From NCBI GenBank assembly GCA_030141605.1, contig JAQGDQ010000179.1:126501-190500 (forward strand): DNA of 64,000 bases, written 5' to 3'. Of this stretch, positions 10,642 to 25,600 are shown one piece after another (within the stretch, counting starts at the first letter, position 1; every line of letters begins with the position of its first letter). The notes below the pieces were generated by a model, which worked only from the letters and a program-made list of their open reading frames with translations, made no database searches and was not told the DNA's origin. The position numbers and the translations under genes are program-made. This DNA is from Tubiluchus corallicola (lineage: Eukaryota; Priapulida; Priapulimorpha; Priapulimorphida; Tubiluchidae).

Positions 10642-13600
10642 ATGAGAAACGCCGTAACAGTAGTGTTTGCGTGTTTGTTCTTGTTTTGTTTTGCTGATGA
10701 TTTAGACCTAGTGAGGGTCGAGATAAACCAAGGAATACTTGAAGGGTACAACATGGTAGTGTCTGATAATAGTAGTGTTAGTGTGTTTAAGTTTGTGCCT
10801 TTTGGGAAAGAACCAAGACGATGGATGGTAAGTATTTTGGTTGTTTTATATTTCGGCGCTTAAAGTTAATATACATGAGGTTTGAGTTAAAAAGCAATAA
10901 AAGGGGTGTCGAGAAACTATTCCTCCATCTTGCGGAAGATTTTGATGTGAAATGATTTTAGGCGAAATGACCGTGTTAAAAAGCATTTATTTTTGAGTGT
11001 CTAGTTCATTTATTTCAGTGTCTAGTTTTGCCGTTATTTACAGCTCTGTGGACATAAATAGACAGCTAAGGGAGCAATTCATGTCGGTTTCTGAATCGGA
11101 ATGGTGTCGCGATTCATTTCTTTAAGAACTGCGTTTATTTTTGATATCTGACAACAAGAAGTGGAAAGAATTTTAAAAAAAGATTTGATAATAAATATAG
11201 CTGGCCTATCATATCCGAATATCTTGTACCTTTTTAGTTAACTTGCAGGGATGACTGCAGTGACACTACAGTTTGTGACTTTTGTAGAGAGAAATATTAC
11301 TATTATAATCACTTTCACATGGTAAATCATTCTAACACGTAGATTGTTCATATTTTATTTAAATATAAGTTTGTTTCGCACATTGCAAAAGTACACTTAA
11401 AGCAAATAAATGTTTGCAAATTAACTATAAATTGCTTATTTTAATTCATATGGCAAGTCACAGAAATGAGGGAACACCTTGGATCTCTGGGAGGGGGGGG
11501 GGGGCGTCAACATGAAATACTTATTGAATTTATTTGACATTACAAAGTTAAAACACCGCCAGCAAAATTTCTTACAGCGTTGAATGTAACCTTGAAAACA
11601 TTAAGATTTTATTACGTTTTGAATTAGCAAAAAATGTTTACTGTCTGTATTTACATTCGTTGTAGGATTTGAATTTTATGTAACAACTTTTACACTTTTT
11701 CTTGTGCTTTTTTGAAAACCCGCAAAAAGACACCTGATTCTTACCTCTTACTATTTCAGAAGTGTTTCTTCTGACTTAGCGTACAAAATTTTGAATCGAG
11801 CGCAGACAATGTAAATCGCAGTGATTTGAATAAAAATTAAATGAGTAGAACAGAATTACAAAAATCAAAGATATAACTATTCTTACTGAAAATCGTGGAA
11901 CATGAGGCACCAGTGTTTGTGAACATGTGAGTCGTTGTGATTGTATTTCAGCCTCCGGAGCCCGCAGATGGTTGGGATGGAGTTCGAGATGCAACTAAGA
12001 CTGGACCAGCTTGTTATCAACGAAGTGGTGGAAATAATTCGTTAATAGGAATATACTGGCAAAGCGACGATTGTTTAAATGCAAATATCTATGCACCAGA
12101 TGTAAGAGTTCCCTCTCCCTTTGATTTTAGTGTAAACGCTAAGGAAAATGATTTAATATTCAGTCTTTAACAAAAGCTAAAGAGCACCTCGCTTCACAAA
12201 TATTTAAAAAAATTTAGTGTTTAAGACCATGAATGTTGAAAACAATAATTCAGAACCCTGACAAGTATTGTAGCATCCATTATACATGTAGTATTTGGAT
12301 GGGACAACCTACTGTTTTTGCATGTGTGCAAAAGGGTTTAGGTTTATACAAAAGATTCGACACAAAAGGTTTAGGTTTCAAATTCTAAAAAAAATTTGCA
12401 TAGTGATTTTAAACTTGTGATATGATTGCACAGTAGTACTATTGTTATTATATTATTAACTATGAGTTAACCTAATTTTCATAATAACGTGTAGGTAATC
12501 AGCAATAAAGGAGAAAAGTTTCCTGTTATGATATATTTCCATGGAGGTGGTTACAGAACAGATTGGGGTGGTAATCCCTTCTATGAAGGAGATGAACTTT
12601 CCAGATATGGCGTTGTCTACGTGGCTGGAAATTACAGACTTGGCCGTTTTGGTACAAGATTATAACATTAATTTTTTTAGTCTTTAGCAAAAAGAATATT
12701 TTTACCTTTGTCTTTTTTATATTCTTATTTACCTTCTCATGGAATTGGAGCAGTTTATTTACAGTATTCAGTTTTTTTAATGTATAAATACTGTGTCGTC
12801 CCGAAAAAACTTTCCTCCAAACATGCTTGCAGTTCTTCATTCTGGTAGAGACATTTGTAAAAAGAGACAGGCATCGTCGTGCTGTCGGGCTTTTTCTTCT
12901 TCCCAAAAGCTACAAATTTCCCTCCAAGACTCCCATTCCTCGCCGCTGAGATGTTGAAAAAACGTTCTAATGGCTCTCTTTGGTGGTCTTGAAAGAAAAT
13001 GTATAGTTCTTTGGAATAAAAAATGCACGAGAAATATGTATAATATTGTGTATGTTCCAGGAGAATCCGGACTACATGATGATTTTTTTTTAAAAAACCT
13101 TGTAGCAAGCTGAAAGGTTAATTTCTTTGGCGGGGTAATTAGACTCTAGATTAAAGATATGATTCAGGGAAAACAGCAAAATTAACAAAAGAAACTCCAA
13201 ATTTTTTAATAAACGATGAAAGTTAAGCTAAAGCAACAATAAGTACCATTGAAATTGAAGTTTTTATATTGGTTATGACTTATCTTTTCTAGGATTCTTG
13301 GGGACTGAGGATGAAGCAGCTCCAGGCAACTATGGCATGTTAGATCAGGTTCTACTGATGACATGGGTGCAGGAAAATATCGAATATTTCAATGGTGATC
13401 CAACTCGAGTGACCATATTTGGCGAAAGCGCAGGTGGCGCCTCTGTATCCACGCATATGCTGTCACCAAAAGCGTCAGGTGCTACTAGCTTACATAAATT
13501 TGCATTTCAATGTGAAACAAATTAAAGGTGGAGAACGTCACCATTAATGCCACCTGCATACCAGTACCTACGATTGTACAGAAAAAACAAAAGGAATAAA

Positions 13601-16600
13601 TAAAAACCTGCGAAAAAAAGATTTGATTTGGGTACAGAAAACTAATCATAATATCTGTGAGGCAGCTCTGACGCTCAGACAAGTAGTCGACGGGGGGGGG
13701 GAGGGAGCAATGGGCTCTCCCTTTTCATCGAATTTAAAAAAATACGCACATTTTATATCATTCCTAGCTGATAGCCACAATTTGCATACAGTGAGAGCAA
13801 ATGTGGTCTATTTGTAAAATGTTTGTTTTGTCAAGTTGAAAGCATTACTCCTAGAAGAAGCATCACCTACCACAATAGCGCCCAGTGGATCGATTATACG
13901 ATCAATTCTCTGTCCAATGATGTGCCACACAGCAGCTACTACCACTGGGCTGCCACGCTACGCCCGTTTTTCAGGACCCATGTCGGTACCATACTTATAC
14001 TTATATAGCAGGTATCGACATGGTTTCCTTTAAACGCTCTCTGAACGGAAGCCATATCGTTGGATTTGCAATGATACGTAGAATCTGATGCACTGCGTCA
14101 AAGTCGCGAGCCGTTTCGCCACAATACTGCAAAAAATAGAATGTCCGGTCGGGATCCATGTCAGGATCAGCTGTTATGTTCAGTCTACGTTGTTTATAGT
14201 TTCCGAGATATGCAGCTTTTTAGAATAACTCAAAAACTAGACAGTGCTACTTGACCAAATTTGGTGTACTTGTAGCTAGGGTAGAGGGAAGCCTTAGCTT
14301 TTAATTTTGGGTCGTAACCCGTTGACTTGCCTGAGTTATATGACCCGAAAACTCTCAAAATATGTCACTTTCTGATAAACCATCACTCCTTCAAGAAGCA
14401 CCACCTATCCAAACGAAAAAAGTACTATGCTTTCCTATAGAAACCCCGCTAACGTAATTCTGTTACATAATTACTCTCCTGTTACATAATTACTCTTATG
14501 TTACATAATTATTCTTTTGTTACATAATAATATAATACCACGTAGAAATGATCAGAACCTGCAGCATTACTTTGATAACAACTTTGTTGTTTTATTTATT
14601 TTGTTTCTATTTAGGGTTTTTTCACCGAGCTATAGAGCAAAGCGGAAGTGCAGCCTCCGTATGGGGAGTTCAGCCCAATCCTCGCAAGTATGCCCTGCGT
14701 TTGGCAGAAGCCCTTGGATGCCCTTCCGCCCCCAACAATCTTCAAGAGACGCACGAAATGATGGACTGCATGAAGGCAAAACCCACTATGGAAGTGCTCA
14801 GAGCGAGCATTTATGTACGTTTTTCCTTTAAGAGTCTAGTTTTTAGATATTAAACGGCGATGAACTCGAATTAATAAACTTAATGGTTTATAATGGTTAA
14901 CCTAATTATGAAAAATTATGATCCAATCAGGATTCGAACCCAAAATGTAGTGGTATCGCACCACACGCTCTACCATTAGAACTGTCAACTCACATAGCAG
15001 ATATAACTGATCTAGTAGCACACAGTTCAAGCAGAGCCACCTATTCTCATTAAGGTGCAACTATCTAATTTATTCAAATTAATTGGTTTTTTGTTTTTTC
15101 TGACTTCAGATCTGCTCTATTGTGTGAGCTGACGGCTCCAATGGTTTGCCATTAGGTTAAATTGTTCATTAAACATCAGGTAAAACCGTTAGATTTATCG
15201 GTGCTGACTTATTACGATTCAATAACTAAAAATCTGATATTGTGTTAAAGCCTGCTAATTTGATCACACTGCATGGTTAATCTCAAATTTTTCTAAACTG
15301 CTTCATCCGCTGTGAGTTTGAATTTCTGCACTCAGCGTTATGGCTTAAATTTCACGGTCATTAAAGCACAAGAAAATCGTATGCCTACATAAAGCTTACA
15401 TAAAAAATTCGTCTCGAAATTTTATACCACTTACGTACTACCTTTTCGTATGCATGGCTTGCATCGGCCGTAACGCTGTATGAAACGTGTAAATTTAAAC
15501 TCCCGCGATGACCGTTAGGCGCAGCCATTTTTATGGTAGGTCGTTTGAAACAAGTTTTGATAACATTAAGTAAAGTTTGAAAAAATAATCGGAGCATTCG
15601 TAGCATACATGTTGCTAATTAAGTAAAATTTAAAATTACTGTATCTTGTCAATAAGATTGGCGCACCCTGGAGGATGAGTCTGCGACATTTCACCAATTG
15701 GCACAAACATTTTAAATTATTAGTCCAGTTACATAAGTCTTTCCAGCAGATAAGTGAAATGCTAACTAATATAGATTTGCACGGAAAATCTTTTGGGTCA
15801 TAATTTAACAGGGGTCTTTTCTTCCCCTGATTTACGCAGCTTAGTGACGTCATGTAATGGCGCCGTCGGAACAGTATAGCGGGGATTTAAAACGAAAATT
15901 CCTTTCAACGCTAATACGATATGTGCATAAAATTGCTGTAAAGTAGTATAATTTTTAAGGCGATTTTTCTGAAACCTACTTCAGGTGTCCCTTTTCTTGT
16001 CTTTTAAAAAATTGGCAATTCTAGTTCTTCGTCCAAGCACGTAGACTCAGCATTCAACTAATGATAAGTACATATAAATAGTTTGTTATCCTGAGTCAGC
16101 AATACAAGCTCAGAGTTTAAGAGGAGTCGAAAAGATCGACATTTAGACAGAAAAATCACTTAGTTCTTTCATTATTTTAAGACCTTCAGGCATTCGTGTC
16201 ATGTTCAGAAAATGTTAACGAAAAACAAAATATCAACAGAAATTGTTGTAAAATACAGTTAAAAGATATTACAAAATGCCAAACTATTTTACACAACAAA
16301 GTTAGAAATTAATTTTAATACTAAATTATGTTATTTCTGCATTTGCCTTTGCTGTTAATCAATTAATCAATTTATTGTAACATACCTATTGTAAGAAGAA
16401 ATGTGAGCGTTAAGCCTTGAGTATTTATACCGTGTCTAGTCTGAAGACTCATTATTACAGTTGAAAAGGGCACCCAAAATGATTTATATTAGACAGGTGA
16501 TGCAGCAGAAGCATTTGCACCGTGTGTCGATGGTTTCATGGGAGAAGACAGTTACTTACCTGACTATCCTCGAAATCTTTACAATTCTGGACAATACAAT

Positions 16601-19600
16601 CACGTGCCGTTTATTGGAGGAGTCAACAAAGATGAAGGAGCAAATCTGTTGGGTTTGTGTAAAAATTACTTTTATGTACTTCACCTTCACATCAGTTAAG
16701 CCTACACACAGTGATGCGAAATAGCACTATAACAGCACAGAAAAGCTTTTGCAGTTTCATTTAAGTAAATAAAACTGTTTCTAGACTGACTACAAAACTT
16801 ATTACTGATTTTTTTTCATTATTCGGCACTTTCTTATCGTTATTGTAAAAAAATATGACAAGCAAACAAAGTAAAAAAATTCCATAAGCTTGACAATAGC
16901 GCAGGTAGTTGTCTTCTGTAACGCATGGACATGCCCGCCTTTAAATATCTAATATTTTTAATCCTTAATCGGTCAGAGAATCAATCAGAATCGCAACAAA
17001 GTCCGCATTTGTGATTCTGGTTGCCTCCCTGATCAGTTAATGATTAAAAATGATTCATGACAGAAAATATTTCGGAGCACATCAATAAGTTATGAACCAG
17101 CTTCAATTATGAAATAGGTCAGCATTTCTTCACGAGTGTTTAACAAATCGTGACTTTCTTACATAGGTGTACTGAAACCCAAAATATCGTTCTCAGGACT
17201 TCTGGTTTTCGGTTCATAAGCGCCTATAGTTTGCTCTTGTTTTTTGTTACGATTCTTAGAGGAGCTGATTAAAAAACCAGTTTCTCATTTTGGATTCATT
17301 CTTTCTTTCCTTCCGGTCTTTTCCTTATATCTGTGGAATTATGAGTCTCTGCCACAACAACAGAGAAAGTTGTTTCCCTGAAAAGTACAACGTCGACGTA
17401 TTCAAGAAGAATATCAATATATACCTTCTATCATTAATGAATTAATTATATGAATTCTGTTTCTCTGAAGTTTGAACATGTATTCGTCACTTCACCTTTT
17501 TCATGTAGCCTTTTACCTTGTGGCGCTTTATATAAAAAATTGGGTCAGAAAAAATAAAAAGTGCAACAACCGACTGTTCAGCATTTTCCTCTTGTACTTC
17601 AGTAGTATACTATCAGTGTTTAGTTCGTATTGCAGAAGTCTGCAATGGCATATTTGAAAAACCTGTTACGCGGGCTGTCAATAGAATATACATGGTTTTG
17701 CTAACATGATTGATAATTATGTTTTCCCAGAGACCACATGAACAAAACGTGTTAAGTTATACATTTGCAGCACAAAGAGAACTAATAATAGCCTGTCTGT
17801 ATTGTCATGATACACGCCATTTAATATTATTAAGTAACTTGTTTGATGTTGCTGGAAACGATGTTTATATAAAGTCAACTGGAATTATCGATTAGATTGC
17901 CATACTGGCCTGGTGAAGAAATCAGCAAACAAGAAAAAGTATAAGGGATCCACAACCGTAACTTTATCATCACAAACAAAGTATCCAGAGAAAAAGTCAT
18001 ATAAAATGGCAAAAACATTGATATCGTTCATGTTCCTCATTAAGTATCATGCTCTAGTAAAGGCTGAGATGAACATCTACAACATCTGTAACACTAGTGT
18101 AGAAAAGAAACATGGTGATGTTGAAAATAAAGGAATCGAAAGCGCACTAAACCAGTCATATGTTGTATACAGCGCTGGACTTAAAGCTGGTGACATTTTA
18201 CTCAATGGTGAGAACCTAAATGTTGGTTTATATGAAGGTCTTGATGGACCACAGGTACTTTTACCGATCCTTGATTCGCTGAGTGTCGCATTAAACTTTA
18301 CGTACACAAGAAGATATCTTAAATTTAATGAAACATCGTTTAATGAGGCATTGAGCAATGGGGAGATAGATCTATTGCTGGAACTACTTTTGGTAGTTAG
18401 AGGAAGAACAGAGTATATGACATTCTTGCAACCGATCTTTTACTCGCCTCAAGTTTTTGTGATACCGAGAAAAGGTTACGAAGGTTTTAGTTTAGCAGAT
18501 ACTTTTACCTGGGTTATTTGGTTACTTTTGGTAATTTACAGTATAGTAATCGTACTAGTCTTATGGGTTCTATATTTCAAAAAGACATCAGGGAACGATT
18601 CAGAGGATACTAAATATGGACTCACTAATTTCGTGCTACACGCACTATCGTCATTTCTGGCGCAAGGGTGGACTTACCAACCCCGCAGAACACCTTCAAG
18701 AATCATAATTGCATTTTGGTGGCTGTTCACTATTATCGTGGCAACCATGTTCACGGGGACTTTGGTTAGCAAACTGTTTGTGAGCAACGTCAACTATCCT
18801 TTTAAATCACTACAAGAATTAGTAGACAGTGACATAACCCCAGTTACAATTGGTAATTTTGTTGATACGCAAATGCTGAAGCGGAGTGACCCAGATTCAT
18901 ATTACGGAAAACTTTGGAAGAAAATGGAAGCCGATGAAAATGTCCCAGCCGAATCTTCTGCAGTGGCAATGGAATTAACACTTACTGGGAAGTACACGTA
19001 TTTCCGTTCACAATACGAGGCAATGTTAAACGTGGCGCAAGATTACAAGAAACATGGAAGATGCAGATTTGCATTTGCGCCTATCACATCTGTACCACGC
19101 CCGATAGCAATGGCCGTTCCAAAGAAAAGCAGGTATGAAGATGTACTGAATTATGGGTTGGATCTATTGTTTCAAGCTCATGAAATAGACAGAGTAACGC
19201 ATTTAATGATAAATCCAGCAAAAAAGTGCTTTGAGACACCTTCGCAAATTGTGGGAGCCTCTGCAATCACTATCGATCAATTGAACACAGTCTTTTTACC
19301 ACTTTTCTTGGGATTTGGTGTTGGCATTATTACTGTACTAGTTGAGATTATTCATAATAAGGTCAAATGTTGAGCATGTAACCTAGACGTAGGCAAAAAT
19401 TGAAAGTTTCTGCGAAAATGTTAAAAAAACCGTTAAAATTGCAATTAAAGATTCAATATTCCAAATTTTGTTGTAGAGATTGCAAAAAGATACGTCAGCT
19501 CTTTCGAAGTAACAGTTTTTGTTTGTTTGTTTTCTTTCTAGTCAAAGCGCGACCCAAATCGCAACTCGTCTAACTGTTGTTCTTGTTCTTGTTGCTAGTA

Positions 19601-22600
19601 TCACTTTTTTTTGAAAAAAGCTCAAAACTCTTTAAATTTGCAATGGATCGTCAACAAAACTTTACAGGAAAATACTACAATGAATTTCGGATCCCCTGAC
19701 AGAGCCAGATTTCCTATCTGCCATTTTGAATTCAATATAGCGGCGATAACATTCTATTCGAAAAACCTACAGGAATGTATTAGAAATAATGCAATATAAT
19801 ACAATATAATACAATATATAAATAATATATATATATATATATTAGAACCAATTTGCGATACGTTATTTCGAATTCAAGATGGCTTCAATTTCGAGAAAAG
19901 ATTAGGACTTCGGGAATTCGCAACGAATCGTCACGAAACTCTACAGGAGTATGCTAGAACGAGTTCTGAATCGACTGACAGAGTCCGATTTTCGATCTGC
20001 CGTTTTAAACACAAGATGGTGATGATACATTTCCGGAAAAAGCCCAAGGATCTGCAAATGAGCTGTCACGAAACTTCGCAAGAATGTACTAGAATTCCGC
20101 ATCGCTTGGCAGGTCTTTAATCCGCTGTTTTCAATTCAAGACGGCGGTGATAACATTATTTTCGTAAAAATTCTTAAGCTTTCCCAATTTGTTATGGATT
20201 GTTATGAAACTTCACAGTTTCTATGAAAAGTATTCTAAGAAAAATACACTAGACAAATTCTTCATCCACTGTCGAAGTCGCATTTTTGATTTGCGTCTTG
20301 AATTAAAGATGACGGCGATACTTCGTTTTCGAAAAAAGCTTAAGGCTGTACCAGTTCGCAAAGGATCGTCATGAAACTTTACAGGAATTTACTAGGTCAA
20401 TTTTCGCGCTGACTTTCCGAGTCGGTGTTTCGATTTGACATTTTGAATTCAAGATGGCAGCGATGACCATTTTCGTAAAAAAGTCTAAGGCTCTGTCAAT
20501 TTGCAATGGATCGTCATGAAACTTTATAGAAACATATTAGAACGATGGAGTCAAATTTGAGATCCGTTATTTCAAATTCAAGATGGCTTCAATTATAAAA
20601 AAAGAATAGGACTTCGAGAATTCGCAACGAATCGTCACGAAACTCTACAGGAGTATGCTAGAATGAGTTCTAAATCGACTGACAGAGTCCGATTTTCGAT
20701 CTGCCATTTTCAACACAAGATGGTGAAACTTTATAGAAACATATTAGAACGATGGAGTCAAATTTGACATCCGTTATTTCAAATTCAAGATGGCTTCAAT
20801 TTCAAAAAAGAATAGGGCTTCGAGATTTCTAATCCAGCAGTTCAGCGAGTCCCTCGGCCAACAGTTCGGGCCGAATTGTTAAGCCCAGACATATGTTTAT
20901 AAGCAAGTATTCTAAAACAAATTAAAAACAACACTCGCTATAATCAACAAGCGTCCTAATTCGGATTCTGCGCCACTATAGATTAAACATTTATATCAAA
21001 ATCAACAATTCAGTAAAATTTAATATCAAATTTCCACCGCACGAGTAAGACACAGTTATAAACCAATTTATAATATCGCGTACCTTATATAAATATACAA
21101 AAGAAAAACAAAATTATTATTATTTACAAGGATAATAAAAATTTAGTATAGCGCACGAAGCAAGGGCATGTTAGCAAATCGAGGTTTGCTTTTTTAATTC
21201 TAGTAAATAGGTTGTTTAAGTAAGATTTAGCTTTAATTGTCTTTTTTCTTTGTGCCCCATTGTTATCGCAGCTGCCTTACTGTGCAATCTTCAATCCTCA
21301 ATCGTTAATTCGATAAGGTCAACAGACATCTAAACTGAAATGGTGCGTGACGTCAAAGTGCGCTGTGCATCAACCAACAATGTCCATTCGATATCACAAA
21401 GGAACAAGGTGCTAGGTGCACTGACACATTTGCCTTCAGCGGTTTATGTTTTTTTTTATTAATAAACGCTGATTGATTATCTCTGTAAATTTATTTTCAC
21501 ATATTGTCGGTGGTTTTGTGGTAAATAAATATTAAGTTTTCTTACATTATATTATGTATTTCGAACAAGACTTGTAGAATATACAGATTATAGATTAATA
21601 TCAATATCAAAAGTTTTTTCAAATGTTCGAAATTGCAAACGAGTGAGTGAGTGATTAGTGATGAACGATATTCGTTTATTGACTAGGTGATGTCCTGTCG
21701 GTCCGTTCTTCTTAGAACAAAGTTCTTATACGGTTCGGTAGCACATTACAATGTAGTGTAGTGAACAGCTGCAGATAATCAAATGGATGTGGCAAGACCG
21801 AACCTATCTGGTTATCAACAATAATTATCTAACACGAAACACAAAATCGACAGAGTTTCCAGCTCTAGCGTAGACAGAGTATGCACACATTTTGACTGAA
21901 AGCCATTTGAAACAAGTTTAGATAACATTGCGTAGAGTTTAAAAAATAATCACAGCACTCGTAGAGCACACACACTTCACTCATTTAGCAAAAGTATAAA
22001 TTACTGTATTTTGTTAATAAGATTAAAAATACGTTTTTAGTGAATCAGTGATGCATAATGGGAAGCTGGGTCTGGGGCCTTTTTACTAGAGTATACATCT
22101 TTCATTATATGTCGTCGAAGGAGATGTTTTATAACGTCTTTCAATGATAATTTTAATCAGTCCTAAAAACTACATAAAGGTGGAAAAAATAATGGCACGT
22201 CGCATAACTATTGATCACTACATGCAGTTGCGTGTCTGATAATTGATATATTTCAATGCGATATACATTACTGTTTCAATAAGCCTTTAGCTGCTGTCAT
22301 TTTAGTCAATTCGCATTGTTTGTATACTGTCAGAACTATATACTCGTAAGTTAATGGTACACAAGATATCAATGTTTTGGTATTGTGATACGAATATAAC
22401 AAATGTGTACCGATACGAATATAATGATATAGTATCTAGCATTGACAGACACCAAAATAACAAGGCAATCATTTCACTATTTTTGTGGATAAGATGTTCT
22501 AGCAATGAACTGCTTTCCAGATCTAGAAGGAAAATAGAACCAGGTTTTCTTTGCGCCTTTTCTCATTCGCCATATTACCCAGCTGTTTTCTTTTCGTTTT

Positions 22601-25600
22601 AAAAATGTGGAACTTTCTCATCTTATTGCTTGTTGTGCAGATACTGTCAAATGTTCAAACTACTAGTTGCCACATTTGTCAAAGCAGAGATCTCCAAAAG
22701 GTTAACAAAATTTCGACGATGGGGCATAATCGGACGTTTGCTTTGTACAATAAGTTTGAACGGCATTCGCATTCGATGGAAGGAGCTCATCTTAGAGTAG
22801 CTGCATGGGAAGACGGAAGGAGCAATCCGTTTCTCTTTGAGCTGATCAGGCTGCTTAGTGATTTTCTGAATTTTACATTCACATTTGAGTACTTTGACGC
22901 ACCACCAGAGGAAATATTAAGCAGTGGAAAAATAGACCTAATGCTTGGCATTGTGACTGTCGTAAAAGAGAGAATGAAGTACATGGACTTCCTGCAGCCT
23001 ATTATTTATTCCTCACAAACATTCGTTATTCCTAAGCTAGAGTATCAAGGTTTTCATTTGATTGGTCCTTTTACTACAGCTGTTTGGCTTCTGCTGCTAG
23101 TTTATAGTATAATAGCAGCAATTGCTTTAAAATTTGTAAACTCTTACAGTATCAGAACGAGCCATGATTCACAAACACATTTATCAATAGAAAATGGACA
23201 GGAAGAGCTAAATAATCAGGACACTTCTTATTTTGTGCGACACACGTTGTCTTCATTTCTCTTGCAAGGAGGAACGTATGGACCTCAAAAAGTGTCCCCC
23301 AGAATGGCCCTTGCCATGTGGTGGCTATTTGCAATTATTATAACTGCAATGTATAACGGAAAGTTAGTAAGCGAACTTTTTGTAAGTAATCCAAGTTATC
23401 CATTTGACACATTGCAAGACTTAATAGAGAGTGACATAACCCCTGTTACTAAAGGAAATTTTGTCAGCACGTTAATGTTAAAGAATAGCCCACCTGATTC
23501 GCACTACGGCAAGCTTTGGAAAAAAATGGAACTCGATCTCGATGTGCCAGCTGATAATGATAGAATTGCATTAGAAATGACAGTTACCGGAAAGTATACG
23601 TATTTTCGGTCGGAATTTGATGCAATAATGGATATAATTCACGATTACAAAGTTTACAGGAAATGCAGATTTTCTTTCTCCCCAATTAAAGCTATCGCAC
23701 AAACAAATTCGTTGGCTGTGCCTAAAGGAAGTAAATATGAAGAAGCTTTGAACTTTGGTATAGCAACGCTTGTGCAAACAGATCAGGTGGACAGGCTGCT
23801 AAAATCTGCCTTGAGACCAGCAAAACTATGCGTAGATATTCCCTCCCAAAGTGTTGAAGCAACTGCAATCACCGTGCAACAACTTGACATAGTTTTCTGG
23901 GTTCTATTGGCTGGAATTGGGATCGGAATTGTTGTGCTAGTTTTTGAACAAGTTGTTGTTTATCATAGGTCAAGACGACGAGAAATTTAGTAAGCAAGGT
24001 TTACTAAGGAAGAACTAAGGAAGAAGTCGGTTGCAATTCTCGGTTCTTTATTGGCAACCAACATGTCAAAACGTACTCGTGTCATGGATTTAAATTACGA
24101 TTAAACAGTTGTAGTGTTCAAGCATCTGCTAACCATTATTTTTGTTAGTTTTTCTGGTTGTATTGTAATTGTATTTAACAGAGTTCCCAGCAAGTGACAA
24201 GTTTGTTAAACTATAGTAACGTTTTTATTCAATCAGTAATGTGAAGAGACCCAGCCTTGCGGTTCAATGTTTGAGTATAACAAATTTTTGTTATTAATTT
24301 TGAACTGTTAAGCTAATTTCTAAGTTTGTGAGAGGTCACCATGTAACTACTTATAATTTTATGATAAACTAGATTGCTTAAATGAATTCAAAACCATTAT
24401 AGTTTACAGGCTGGAGACAAATTTCTTTTTGTGTTTTGGAATCTGTTAGTCTGCAGTATGCGTTGATAAATATACGTAAACAGCTGCCTGATTTGCTCCC
24501 GAATTAAATCTCTATTGTTTCGATTCTTATTGTTATTGTTATTGATATTGTTATTGTTATTGTTATTGTCATTGTTATTGTTATTGTTATTGTTATCGTT
24601 ATCGTTATCGTTATCGTTATCGTTATCGTTATCGTTATCGTTATCGTTATCGTTATCGTTATCGCTATCGCTATCGTTATCGTTATCGTTATCGTTATTG
24701 TTGTTGTTATTATTATTGTTACTGGTATTGTTATTATTGTCGTCGTTATTGTTATCACTGTTTTTGGTTCAGCGCAGTTATTCCTGAAAACAAAACAAGA
24801 AAAACTACATGCTTTAGGAGCAGTTAGCAGAAATCTCACTCCCTCTTGCAGGAATGTATGCCGGCGTTCCAGCAACGGAAGTTACAATGGAAAGCTTCCG
24901 GGAGGTAGTGATTCCAACGATGATACGCAAAGGTGGATTTGTCGATCCATCTGGAGCTATTTACGATCTAGGACTAATGGAATACACCCAATGGACGGAT
25001 CCTAGTCGACGACTGGGTGCCGTGGATTCAGCCGTGAGGGTATGGAGTGGGAGTTTAATAATGCTTATTTGTGTGGCCGCTTGAGTCTATACAAACAGAA
25101 ATATGGCTTAAAATTATGTCTACGAGCCGAAATAAAGAACAAAATAAAGTAAGAATTGCTGGCAACCCGTACTGAGTCGCAGATAAAGTTCATATTTTTT
25201 TTATCAAATATCCACCAATTAAGTGCTTATTCCCGCAAAGTAATACATTCGCTGCCATGATTATTCGGCAACGACATTAAGTGGCGTTTAGCTGGCATCC
25301 GGAACGCCTTATGCGTTATCCACCTGCGGAATTGCTGCGTATAGAATATGGATGCCAGATAGTAGCAGTGATGGTGGTTTATTGACCTAAAACATAAAGT
25401 GGCGATAAGTGCCACTTTACTCGATGTTATACCGTGAACAACGACTCGGTTATCTCGGTCCTACGCTAATTAATTCGTTTTGACGAAATAATTGTCAAGC
25501 TGTTTACTTGTTAAGATCGAAAGATATTTATACCGATTAATATATCGTTAGGAAAAATAAAGTAAACAAATAATAAAAACTTTAAATAACTAGTGGACGT

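Larger units (their letters stand above)
16653..24851. other. CES-A intron 6, 8.2 kb, hosts two receptor genes
   Basis: Opens with GTTTGTG after exon 6 and closes with TCTTGCAG before exon 7. It contains two IR-like genes, the 19.54-20.87 kb repeat block between them, a dispersed-repeat copy at 21895-22030, and a hexanucleotide tract just before the acceptor. The same intron in CES-B is 2.35 kb and has no receptor gene. Confidence 0.85.

Noticed and set aside
12755-13108. Overlapping minus-strand ORFs in CES-A intron 3 as a transposase fragment
   Set aside because: Several frames are open but none shows a recognisable motif, and no inverted ends or duplication were found.
14915-14992. Functional tRNA gene on the minus strand
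   Set aside because: A and B boxes are present, but the acceptor stem does not pair, so it is classed as SINE head or pseudogene.
17913-18005. Upstream extension of the IR-1 frame
   Set aside because: It begins with GTG rather than ATG and is lysine/serine rich. The ATG at 18006 starts the signal peptide.
24504-24875. Long ORFs of alternating Ile-Thr or Leu-Ser on both strands
   Set aside because: They are translations of a hexanucleotide microsatellite, with no start context and no domain.
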